From NCBI GenBank assembly GCA_026197195.1, contig JAPHUG010000070.1, positions 1 through 24,175 on the forward strand: a stretch of DNA of 24,175 bases. The letters are read 5' to 3'. This DNA is from Sedimenticola sp. (GTDB lineage Bacteria > Pseudomonadota > Gammaproteobacteria > Chromatiales > Chromatiaceae). How positions within the stretch are numbered: the first letter of the stretch is position 1; the number at the start of each line of letters is the position of its first letter. This document shows, piece by piece, positions 15,875 through 23,202 of the stretch. The translations under genes were made by a program, and so were the position numbers. The notes below the pieces were generated by a model. The model was given only the letters and a program-made list of their open reading frames with translations, had not been told where the DNA came from and ran no database searches.

Positions 15875-16870
15875 ATGGGGTTAACTGAATTATTCAGCTC
15901 AGACAAAGAGTGGTTTTGGCGTCTTCTAAGATTCATGACTTATTTGATTTCGCCTGCCGGAATGAGGAACAAGATTACTATATTGATCTATCATCAGGTG
16001 TTGTCTGTCGATGAACCAGTAAGGGAAGACTGTATTACTCGAGACGAATTCGATCAGCAGATGGCAATCATAAGCAAGGTGTTTCATGTGATCTCGATTG
16101 ACCAGGCGCTTGCTTATCTTGATCAAGGCAAGATTCCTCCCCGATCTGTAGTGATTACCTTTGATGACGGTTATGCTAATAACTATTATGAGGCTCTTCC
16201 GGTACTAAAAAAATATGATCTACCAGCAACCCTCTATGTGGTTGGTAGCGCTGTCCAAGGAGGTGAGTTGTGGAATGATACAGTATATGAACTAATCCAC
16301 TCCGCGGAGCCTGAAGAGATTGACTTAAATGTGTTTGGTATGGGTAAGCAGAGAATCACAGATTCAGCTGTTCGGCATACTGTTTCAGATCAACTGATAA
16401 CAAAGTTCAAGACGTTACCACCTGATGAACAGAACAAGGCAATCAGGCAGCTTAGAAAAATCATAGGTTGTTCTGAACTTGATAAACGAAATATGTTGAC
16501 TGCGGAAGAGTTAGTCAAACTTTCAGAGGAACCAAGAATGACAATCGGTTCACATACAATGTGGCACCCCATGTTGTCTTATATAGGAATTACAGATGCC
16601 GAAAATGATGTCAAAAGAGGGAAGGAGTACATTGAAGAGATAATAAAGAAGCCGATTGAGCATTTTGCCTACCCCTATGGTAAGTATGGAAAACATTTTC
16701 ATGCTGAACATTTAAATATGATTGCTGCACTAGGATTTAAATCTGCGGTTACAACTAATTGGGGAAGTGTAAACAAAGACAGTAGTCGGTATTTTCTTCA
16801 ACGGTTCACACCATGGGATAAGAACCCCATCAAATTCTTTTTGAGAATATGCTTAAATTACAATAAATAA
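15875..16870 (+). CDS. Polysaccharide deacetylase (classical NodB type)
   Basis: A carbohydrate esterase 4 protein of 331 residues, a different subfamily from the deacetylase at 2565. Visible parts are ITILIYHQVL (34-43), the canonical motif 1 TFDDG (95-99, Asp97 and Asp98), motif 2 HTMWH (227-231) with both metal-binding histidines, and FAYPYGKYG (264-272). An insert of about 90 residues between motifs 1 and 2 contains acidic and lysine-rich helices. Residues 14-27 are moderately hydrophobic, but I see no clear signal peptide. I start at ATG 15875 for its AGGA ribosome site. It is followed after five bases by a FemAB/GNAT-like gene, repeating the deacetylase-FemAB order of the core block. 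It probably deacetylates an N-acetylhexosamine of the variable glycan. The substrate is inferred. Confidence 0.9.
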   Translation: MGLTELFSSDKEWFWRLLRFMTYLISPAGMRNKITILIYHQVLSVDEPVREDCITRDEFDQQMAIISKVFHVISIDQALAYLDQGKIPPRSVVITFDDGYANNYYEALPVLKKYDLPATLYVVGSAVQGGELWNDTVYELIHSAEPEEIDLNVFGMGKQRITDSAVRHTVSDQLITKFKTLPPDEQNKAIRQLRKIIGCSELDKRNMLTAEELVKLSEEPRMTIGSHTMWHPMLSYIGITDAENDVKRGKEYIEEIIKKPIEHFAYPYGKYGKHFHAEHLNMIAALGFKSAVTTNWGSVNKDSSRYFLQRFTPWDKNPIKFFLRICLNYNK

Positions 16871-16875
16871 CGAGT

Positions 16876-17991
16876 ATGGATTCTGATCTCTTTAAAATAG
16901 TGCCGGGTAACACCACTGGGTTTGCCCGTATTCAAAAGCAATGGAGTGAAAACAGTGCACATTTAAGGTTTGAGCAAACCTATACCTGGTATGAAACGTT
17001 ACTAAAGTATATAAAAACAAAAGAGCAAACTGCAGTCATAGCGCACCACTATGATAAACAGGAGGAAAATGCACTCATATTACCGTTACTTTTTGAAAGA
17101 CGATGGTTTTCTACCCGTATATTACCAATAGGTAATTACTACACTTCGTTCTTCGAAGTTATTGAACTTGGGGAAAATGATACACAGAAGTTGCAAGATC
17201 GCTACTGTTCATTATTCTCGAATATCCTGTCCAGTGAAAAATGGAGTCAATTAATAATTGAACCGCTGGATAGAGAGGGGCAGTCTTATTGTTTAATAAT
17301 TGAAGCCTGCAGGAGACTGAAGATCCCCTATGCCACTTATTATCGATTTGATAACTATACATTAAGTTTAAATGGCAAGAGTTTCTCTGATTATTATAAT
17401 GAGTTGCCCAGTCGATTAAGAAATACAATCAAAAGAAAATTAAAAAAAGTACAAAGTAAGTTCGAGCGTTATGAGATAGAAATCATAAAAAAACCAGAAG
17501 ACGTTGAAAAAGCAATAGATGAATTTGAACAGATATATAATGAAAGCTGGAAAAAACAAGAAGGTATACCCGAATTTATACGGGATTTTAGTCTGAGGGC
17601 TGCAGAAAATGGCTGGTTACGGCTTAGTATCATGCGTCTAAATGGAAACCCTTGTGCTGCGCAAATATGGTTTGTAAAAGATGGAATTGCGTCAATATTT
17701 AAACTTGCCCACAGTGAAGAGTATCGTGACTATTCTGTAGGGACTTTGTTGTTCTATGAAAAAATAAAAGAGTTAGTTACTGTTGATAAAATATCGATGA
17801 TAGATTTTTTGATAGGCGGGGATAGTTATAAAAAGGACTGGGCTTTTAAAAAGAAGGAGCGATGGGGAGTTATGTTGTTTAATACTAAAACACTATTTGG
17901 ATTACTGTTGTACATACGGCATGATATAATAAGCGGCGTTGTTGCATCATCGTTCTTGAGAAAGTTGTTTCGAAGCGTAAGTCGTCGGTGA
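16876..17991 (+). CDS. FemAB/CelD-like GNAT acyltransferase
   Basis: A 371-residue protein of the FemAB-like/BioF2-like GNAT group (acetyltransferase_6 type). Typical features are LRFEQTYTWYETLLKY near the N-terminus, the basic segment LPSRLRNTIKRKLKKVQSK in the middle, and the acyltransferase core GWLRLSIMRLNGNPCAAQIW then FKLAHSEEYRDYSVGTLLFY. The end is IDFLIGGDSYKKDWAFKKK followed by ERWG, which parallels the FDYGRSKVDAGSYSFKKNWG segment of the FemAB-like gene at 3597. The reaction is probably transfer of an acyl or aminoacyl group to an amine or hydroxyl of a sugar. Donor and acceptor are not known. It sits directly behind a deacetylase and appears co-transcribed with it. No signal peptide or membrane helix is evident. 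Confidence 0.82.
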   Translation: MDSDLFKIVPGNTTGFARIQKQWSENSAHLRFEQTYTWYETLLKYIKTKEQTAVIAHHYDKQEENALILPLLFERRWFSTRILPIGNYYTSFFEVIELGENDTQKLQDRYCSLFSNILSSEKWSQLIIEPLDREGQSYCLIIEACRRLKIPYATYYRFDNYTLSLNGKSFSDYYNELPSRLRNTIKRKLKKVQSKFERYEIEIIKKPEDVEKAIDEFEQIYNESWKKQEGIPEFIRDFSLRAAENGWLRLSIMRLNGNPCAAQIWFVKDGIASIFKLAHSEEYRDYSVGTLLFYEKIKELVTVDKISMIDFLIGGDSYKKDWAFKKKERWGVMLFNTKTLFGLLLYIRHDIISGVVASSFLRKLFRSVSRR

Positions 17992-18155
17992 GAGAAGCTA
18001 TGTTTGACGAGATAGCATGTTAGCGTATTATTCAAAGCAACGGCATTACAAAAGGCTGCATGTATTTCACTACGAAAATATCAATACAATATGATTATTC
18101 TACTAAACGATATTGGGCTGTTCACTTAATTATAATTGAAGAGGTCTGGTTTTAA
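17992..18155 (+). other. Intergenic gap before a glycosyltransferase, no clear signal
   Basis: This 164-base AT-rich gap holds no credible small gene. A weak inverted repeat GCTAT/ATAGC lies at its beginning, and a ten-base palindrome AATTATAATT sits at 18128-18137. GAAGAGG at 18138-18144 is a plausible but rather distant ribosome site for ATG 18156. A promoter for the following genes could lie here, but I cannot point to it. Confidence 0.35.
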
Positions 18156-19418
18156 ATGACAAGTGAAAACCCTCTAGAGATTCTTTTTTTGTCGCCAGTT
18201 GTGCCACGAAAGGAAGGGCATGGTGCATCAATGCGAGCATGTTTAAATCTCGAAGCCTTAAGCTCAGAGTTTAAAGTACATCTAGTTGTTTTGAGCATTG
18301 ATGATGCTAATTTAGATATACCTGACGAAATAAAAGATATATGTAGCAGCTCTCAGACTATCTTTGTAGCAAATATTGCCCCAATTAAGATGGATTCAAA
18401 TTTCTCTCTTGTAAGAGAATATTTTCGGCCAAATGCCCGGTTAATTCGAGAATACCCACCTAGCTTGGCAGCATTAATTTATCGGAATATTAAATCGGAC
18501 TTGCAAATCACTTTAATACATTGTTTTCGTCTTTGTCTTCTGGATGTTTCTGTTTCATTAGGTTCGTTATTAAAATTGCCTTTATCATCAATTGTTCTGG
18601 ATGTTGATGATTTCGAATCACGTGCAGCAACACGTACGGCATTTGCAAATAAACAAAAACTTGGAAATCTTCGCTATTTACTGGATAAACGTGAGATAAA
18701 CCGCATATGCAAAATTGAAAAGTTTGCATCTAATAATTGCGGCCAACTTTTACTTTGTTCTGTTAATGATAAGGAGGGTTTTCTTGAGGAGTATCCTAAC
18801 GCCAAGGTATCAGTAGTAGCAAATGGTTACCGGTTTACTAACGCATTAGATAGTAACACTTCAAAAAACACCCTTGTTTTTGTTGGGTCCCTAGGTTATC
18901 AGCCAAATAAAGATGCACTTTACTATTTTTTTAGCGAAATTTGGCCGAAACTCGTCCAATTACGTAATAGTGATGTACAACTTGTCGTGGCAGGGAGGTC
19001 GCCGCCATCTGATATTGTTCTTCTCTGTCAGCAAGCTAGAGTAACACTTCTTGAAAATCCAACGGATATACGATTTGCATATAAAGATGCTGTTGCACTA
19101 ATAGTTCCGCTTAGAATGGGGGGAGGAACAAGAATAAAAATACTGGAGGCTCTTGGGTTTGGCAGATGTGTTATTTCTACTTCTATTGGTGCTGAAGGCT
19201 TAGATTTAGTACACAATGAGCATTTACTTTTAGCTGATACTGCAGTTGAATTTGCACAAGCTTGTAATATTATTTTGTCCAATCCGGTACTTTCAAAAAG
19301 ACTTGTGTGTGCAGGCAGAACCAAGGTTAGATCACTTTATTCACCAGATTCTATAAAGAAGCAAATACTAGATGCCTACTCTCGATTATCCCTTTTTTCT
19401 GATGCAATCGGACATTGA
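18156..19418 (+). CDS. GT4 family glycosyltransferase
   Basis: A GT-B glycosyltransferase of 420 residues. The N-terminal EILFLSPVVPRKEGHGASMR has the GHGAS loop seen in stp1-like and related GT4 proteins. The donor domain has LVFVGSLGYQPNKDALYYFF and IVPLRMGGGTRIKILEALGF, with Glu331 as the donor-binding residue. This subgroup uses GGGTRIKILEA instead of the longer E-x7-E motif. LDVDDFESRA near residue 148 is reminiscent of the FVDIDSDKW segment of the stp1-like gene at 4685, so the two are probably distant relatives. Its stop overlaps the TTG start of the flippase gene by four bases (TTGA), so the two are translated together. It likely adds a sugar to the repeat that this flippase exports. 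Confidence 0.88.
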   Translation: MTSENPLEILFLSPVVPRKEGHGASMRACLNLEALSSEFKVHLVVLSIDDANLDIPDEIKDICSSSQTIFVANIAPIKMDSNFSLVREYFRPNARLIREYPPSLAALIYRNIKSDLQITLIHCFRLCLLDVSVSLGSLLKLPLSSIVLDVDDFESRAATRTAFANKQKLGNLRYLLDKREINRICKIEKFASNNCGQLLLCSVNDKEGFLEEYPNAKVSVVANGYRFTNALDSNTSKNTLVFVGSLGYQPNKDALYYFFSEIWPKLVQLRNSDVQLVVAGRSPPSDIVLLCQQARVTLLENPTDIRFAYKDAVALIVPLRMGGGTRIKILEALGFGRCVISTSIGAEGLDLVHNEHLLLADTAVEFAQACNIILSNPVLSKRLVCAGRTKVRSLYSPDSIKKQILDAYSRLSLFSDAIGH

Positions 19419-20842
19419 GTACAAGAATAACCTTTGCCATTGTGTTAGCTGAAAAGTATGTATCAATACTGATTCAGCTAGTAGGGAGTATGATAGTCGC
19501 TCGTCTTCTTACTCCCTCCGAGTTTGGTGTTTTTTCTCTGGCCATGAGTGTATCTATACTCGCACAAGTTTTTCGTGACCTTGGTATTGGGCAATATCTA
19601 ATTCAGGAAAAAGAATTAACTCAAGACAAGATTAAAGCAGCACAATCGATATTAGTCATTTCTTCTGCCGTATTAGGGTTGTTTCTTATCTTAGGTGCAC
19701 AGGCAGCTGCTGAATTTTATCAAGAACCTAAAGTTAAACCATTGCTTTTGATTTTCGGTATAAATTTTTTTTTGTTACCCATCGGAGCTGTTACATATGC
19801 TTTATGGCGGAGAAATCTTGAATTTGGGCGCTTATCTATCATTAGTACTGCAGCAACATTCGGTAATACATTAACAACGATTGTTCTTGCTTATCAGGGA
19901 TACTCATATTTAAGTCTCGGGTGGGGGGTTTTAATTGGAAGCATCATTACTGCTGTCTTGTGTATTTGTTTGAAGCCACCAAATTTATCATACTCACTTG
20001 GTTTTAAAAGTATTTTACAAGTTTTTCGTTACTCTTCGTTAGCTACTTTTAACTCTTTTCTTGATACATTTAAAGATCGTTCACCATCTCTTTTTTTAGG
20101 AAAATTTGTAGGAATGGATTCTGTAGGAATATTTGAAAGGGCAGTTGGTCTTGCGGAATTATTTAATAGACTATTGATGCAAGCAGTATGGTCAATTGCA
20201 ATGCCTTTAATCGCTGATAGGGTGAGGTCTGGAAATGATATTGAAAAAGGTTACCTATATGCGGTTGCCCTTGTAACTGGCGCGGGAATGGCATTTTTCG
20301 GGTGGCTTATTATAGCTGCAGATGTTGTCGTATATTATTTATTTGGAGATCAGTGGAATGAAGCAGTACCGCTAGTACGGCTTCTGTGTTTACAAATGGC
20401 AATAGAAATACCTAATTACCTATCATCTAGTTTAATTATTGGCCATGGGCATATTAAAAGGCAGACTATTTTAACTATATTATCAAGAGGAATATCAATC
20501 ACAGGCGTTGTTGTTGGCGTTTTTTGGGGAGTAAGGGGTGTTGCTATCGGAATGGTACTTTCTTCATTTATTAATTCAATGATTATTTTATATTTTTTGC
20601 ACTATTATATTTCACCATTTAAAATATTAGCCACAACAACAAGGTCGCTAGCGCCTGCTATAGTACTAGTATCGTCCATGTTATTCGTCAAGTCACAGTT
20701 TGATCAAAATGATTTGACTTCATGGATTATATCTTCCCTAGTTGCTTTCTTTATTTGGTTGCTCATAATTGTTTACTATAAACACCCGCTTTCATTAGAG
20801 GGAGAAAAGGTGTTAGTGCGAATTAAAGAAAAGATTAACTGA
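19415..20842 (+). CDS. Wzx-like polysaccharide flippase (MOP superfamily)
   Basis: An inner-membrane protein of 475 residues with about twelve to fourteen hydrophobic helices. It carries MOP/Wzx signatures: VARLLTPSEFGVFSLAMSV (29-47), the Arg/Lys-containing cytoplasmic loops, YALWRRNLEFGRL and LFGDQWNEAVPLVRLLCLQM. It should move the lipid-linked repeat unit to the periplasmic face. I accept TTG 19415 as the start: it overlaps the previous stop (TTGA), GGA lies just before it, and the distance from it to ARLLTP (29 residues) is normal. The next candidate would remove part of helix 1. A T9 run lies at 19765-19773. A second homologue is encoded at 23203-24175. The gene ends three bases before a convergent glycosyltransferase, with no terminator between. 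Confidence 0.92.
   Translation: MSTRITFAIVLAEKYVSILIQLVGSMIVARLLTPSEFGVFSLAMSVSILAQVFRDLGIGQYLIQEKELTQDKIKAAQSILVISSAVLGLFLILGAQAAAEFYQEPKVKPLLLIFGINFFLLPIGAVTYALWRRNLEFGRLSIISTAATFGNTLTTIVLAYQGYSYLSLGWGVLIGSIITAVLCICLKPPNLSYSLGFKSILQVFRYSSLATFNSFLDTFKDRSPSLFLGKFVGMDSVGIFERAVGLAELFNRLLMQAVWSIAMPLIADRVRSGNDIEKGYLYAVALVTGAGMAFFGWLIIAADVVVYYLFGDQWNEAVPLVRLLCLQMAIEIPNYLSSSLIIGHGHIKRQTILTILSRGISITGVVVGVFWGVRGVAIGMVLSSFINSMIILYFLHYYISPFKILATTTRSLAPAIVLVSSMLFVKSQFDQNDLTSWIISSLVAFFIWLLIIVYYKHPLSLEGEKVLVRIKEKIN
19765..19773 (+). repeat. T9 homopolymer inside the flippase gene
   Basis: Nine T bases encode the Phe-Phe-Leu part of GINFFLLPIG around residue 117-120. A one-base slip would end the flippase early. 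The frame is intact here. The region is AT-rich, so chance is a fair explanation. Confidence 0.75.
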
Positions 20843-20845
20843 GCT

Positions 20846-22015
20846 TTAATTGATAATGATATTTTTATATCTAGCGACCATCCCTTCTACAGTGAATTTA
20901 TTTCTAATTCTAGCAAACAGGTTTGCGCTTAGTCTTTCACATTTATCCTCATCTAGAAGTAGACTGCAAATTGCGTCTGCCGTTTTACTTACATCGCCAA
21001 CTGGCACTAGTAGTCCATACTCATCTGAGCTTATTATCTCAGGTATTCCCCCTATATTTGAAGCTACCACTGGTGTTCTAAGGGCGCCTGCCTCAGCAAT
21101 AACTAACCCAAAAGATTCAAATATTGATGTTAGCACTAATAATCGTGCATTCTTTAATAGATTAGGTACATGTTCATGTGGGACATTTAATTGAAAACTT
21201 ACGGAATCAGAAATACCTAGATCATCGGACATATTTTGTAGTATTTCTAACCAAGTACCGTTATCTTTTCCTCCGGCAAGAACTAATTTTATATCTGGGA
21301 AAATATTTAGCACCTGTGCGAATGCTTTAATTATTGTATCTTGTCCCTTGTGTGGTACAAAATTAGCCAAGCAAACTATATAGTCTTTTTTATTATTTAC
21401 TGCCAGTTTCTTATTATCGCTGCATTTTCTTAAATAGTTAATATCTACGCCGTTCTGAATGACAGTTATTGCATAATTAGAACATTTTAGATTGTTCTTA
21501 AACTTATCTTTAAGTGCATACGAACATGTAGTTATATTATCCGAGTTATTAAGAATGAATTTCCAAACCCGATCATGAGCACATAAATCATTAATATCTG
21601 ACCCATGAAAAGAGAGAATTAATCGACCATTCCAAAGTTTTAAATATTTAAATAAACTAACAGAAAATAATGCCTTAGTTGGGAAATGTGCGTTTATAAC
21701 TTTTACATTATTTGCGTGTAATGAATATAATGATATTGTGAAATATTTAATATAAGACAATAGATTTCTTACCTTAGCAAATACGTTGCAGTTATTTATA
21801 TAAGTAGGGAAATTGACCCCAACAAACTGGCGCCCAGCGTCATCATTTTTTGTTTTATAGTTTTCCCACGTTTGCTCTGCAATTCGCACATTGATACCAT
21901 CTTTTACAAATGATGAATATATACTATCAACTATGATATCAACCCCACCTAATCTATCGAAAGTCCAAGGAATGTACATATACACTAACCCATTATTTTT
22001 TTCATTTTTCGACAT
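20846..22015 (-). CDS. GT4 family glycosyltransferase
   Basis: A 389-residue GT-B glycosyltransferase. The acceptor domain has IPWTFDRLGGVDIIVDSIYS (15-34), with the GG loop, and LSFHGSDINDL (134-144). The donor domain has VIQNGVDINYL (185-195), VCLANFVPHKGQD (214-226), VLAGGKDNGT and a clean E-x7-E, Glu300 to Glu308, in FESFGLVIAEAGALRTPVVA. Its ATG lies two bases after the stop of the FkbM gene, so both are translated from one message. Coding GC is clearly low: a hand count of 21421-21480 gives 18 of 60. This suggests a horizontally acquired module. It ends tail-to-tail with the flippase gene, three bases apart. Sugar specificity is unknown. Confidence 0.9.
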   Translation of the reverse strand: MSKNEKNNGLVYMYIPWTFDRLGGVDIIVDSIYSSFVKDGINVRIAEQTWENYKTKNDDAGRQFVGVNFPTYINNCNVFAKVRNLLSYIKYFTISLYSLHANNVKVINAHFPTKALFSVSLFKYLKLWNGRLILSFHGSDINDLCAHDRVWKFILNNSDNITTCSYALKDKFKNNLKCSNYAITVIQNGVDINYLRKCSDNKKLAVNNKKDYIVCLANFVPHKGQDTIIKAFAQVLNIFPDIKLVLAGGKDNGTWLEILQNMSDDLGISDSVSFQLNVPHEHVPNLLKNARLLVLTSIFESFGLVIAEAGALRTPVVASNIGGIPEIISSDEYGLLVPVGDVSKTADAICSLLLDEDKCERLSANLFARIRNKFTVEGMVARYKNIIIN

Positions 22016-22017
22016 AC

Positions 22018-22977
22018 CTATTTACATTCACTTAAACTACAAATAACATCGCAATAATTACTATTCGCTTGTTTAATAGAATTATCAAAAAACTCCCTAA
22101 GGATTAGCACGGCTTCTTTTCCTGATAAATACGATTGAACAGGTGAGTTTTCACCATTTGCGATAGCTACATAAGGAAATGAATTAACAAAATTTAAGAC
22201 TATCTCTGGATCGCTTCCCATTCTCTTCATCATATATGGGGAAAATTCAAAAATAACTAAGTCAGCGTTTGAGAGAATATTGCCACCTCCCAAAATTACG
22301 TATGGTTCTGCACCTTGGGTATCAATTTTTACTACTAGTGGTTTTTTGATATCAGTTATTATATTTTTTAAGGGCATTGCCGGTACTATAATTGTTTCCC
22401 ATAAATTTTCGCCAAATGATGAAATATCTTCACCTAATCTTATTCGATAATCACCAAAGTTAATTGGGGACTTCTCAAAAGATAATTCGACTTCTTCATT
22501 GTATATAGCAAGATTAAATGCTTTTACATTATCCTCCGTACAATTGTTCTTAATGTTTTCTTGTAAATAAGAAAAATTTGTAGGATCAGGCTCGAAACAA
22601 TAACACACAACATTGTGCATTATTGAGACTGGAATTGTAGTCAAGCCAATGTTTGCTCCAATGTCTATATAAGTCCCCTCCGTATTATTTCTCTTAAAAA
22701 ATTCTGAAATTATCTCATTCGTTCGATCAGCCCATTTCCCATTTTGTGCATACTTTAATAGTATAGCCTGATCATTTGGTGAGCCGGTTATATCACCGTA
22801 ATTACCACGAATAACAACACGTGCTACATTATTTAAATTTGCTAATAGTTGGAATATATGAGATGTTCCGTTCATTTCTATATATGCATTAAATAATATT
22901 TCTCTAACACCTGAAGGTAACATTGTGAATGTTTTCTTAGTCATCAATTTGGCTAACTTTTTGAAGTAATTCCACAT
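22018..22977 (-). CDS. FkbM family SAM-dependent methyltransferase
   Basis: A 319-residue protein with the FkbM methyltransferase fold. SAM motif I is YIDIGANIGLTT (103-114, Asp105). YCFEPDPTNFSYLQENIKNN (126-145) is motif II with the acidic ribose-binding position. VVKIDTQGAEPYVILGG (215-231) is the FkbM hallmark, and LVIFEFSPYMM (240-250) follows. In glycan loci such enzymes usually O-methylate a sugar, which can cap a chain or alter its surface. That role is inferred here. The first 60 residues are a basic helical extension without a signal peptide. A strong ribosome site (AGGAAG, plus-strand 22986-22991) precedes the ATG by eight bases, which supports the start. It forms a two-gene unit with the glycosyltransferase at 20846. 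GC is very low (22501-22560 counts 17 of 60). Confidence 0.92.
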   Translation of the reverse strand: MWNYFKKLAKLMTKKTFTMLPSGVREILFNAYIEMNGTSHIFQLLANLNNVARVVIRGNYGDITGSPNDQAILLKYAQNGKWADRTNEIISEFFKRNNTEGTYIDIGANIGLTTIPVSIMHNVVCYCFEPDPTNFSYLQENIKNNCTEDNVKAFNLAIYNEEVELSFEKSPINFGDYRIRLGEDISSFGENLWETIIVPAMPLKNIITDIKKPLVVKIDTQGAEPYVILGGGNILSNADLVIFEFSPYMMKRMGSDPEIVLNFVNSFPYVAIANGENSPVQSYLSGKEAVLILREFFDNSIKQANSNYCDVICSLSECK

Positions 22978-22985
22978 TACTTAAT

Positions 22986-22991
22986 CTTCCT
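22986..22991 (-). promoter_or_regulatory. Strong ribosome binding site (AGGAAG) of the FkbM gene
   Basis: On the minus strand AAAGGAAG precedes the ATG at 22977-22975 with eight bases between. It is one of the best Shine-Dalgarno sequences in the window, which suggests this gene is an independent translation start rather than one coupled to the gene upstream. Confidence 0.6.
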
Positions 22992-23012
22992 TTCTAGAAG
23001 CATAATTAGTTG

Positions 23013-23041
23013 CTTATTAAATTCAGTGTTTGTCTAATAAG
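23013..23041. repeat. Inverted repeat CTTATTA/TAATAAG, 15-base spacer
   Basis: The arms at 23013-23019 and 23035-23041 are perfect complements. AT-rich arms with a long spacer suit a protein-binding site better than a stable RNA hairpin. The function is unknown. Confidence 0.4.
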
Positions 23042-23081
23042 TGCTGTATATAAAGCATCATAAGCAGTTACATGGATTTGA

Positions 23082-23103
23082 CCTCTCATATATTATTGAG
23101 AGG
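23082..23103. repeat. Inverted repeat CCTCTCA/TGAGAGG, 8-base spacer
   Basis: The arms at 23082-23088 and 23097-23103 are perfect complements around tatattat. On the minus strand no T run follows the stem, so it is not a canonical terminator. It may still end or protect the flippase transcript, or be an operator for fkbM. Confidence 0.5.
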
Positions 23104-23202
23104 ATTGTAAACAGAGTACTTACTAATCACTGTTCGGATACGCTTCGGCACGTTTTAAAATTGATGATTCCTTCGTGCAGAGTCTTTTCTCCGATTATTT
23201 CG

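Larger units (their letters stand above)
22978..23202 (-). promoter_or_regulatory. 225-base intergenic region upstream of the FkbM unit
   Basis: This is the longest non-coding stretch in the window. It separates the end of the second flippase gene from the FkbM start, both on the minus strand. It holds the FkbM ribosome site and two perfect 7-bp inverted repeats. No small gene is supported. A promoter for fkbM is likely in it, but no -35/-10 pair with good spacing is convincing. Confidence 0.45.

Noticed and set aside
18131..18136. TATAAT promoter before the glycosyltransferase at 18156
   Set aside because: There is no -35 element at 15-18 bases, and a start from it would begin inside the ribosome binding site.
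20850..21194. 114-residue plus-strand open frame
   Set aside because: It lies wholly inside the well-supported minus-strand glycosyltransferase and shows no family motif.
23082..23103. Intrinsic terminator after the second flippase
   Set aside because: The stem is good, but no run of T follows on the minus strand, so I list it only as an inverted repeat.
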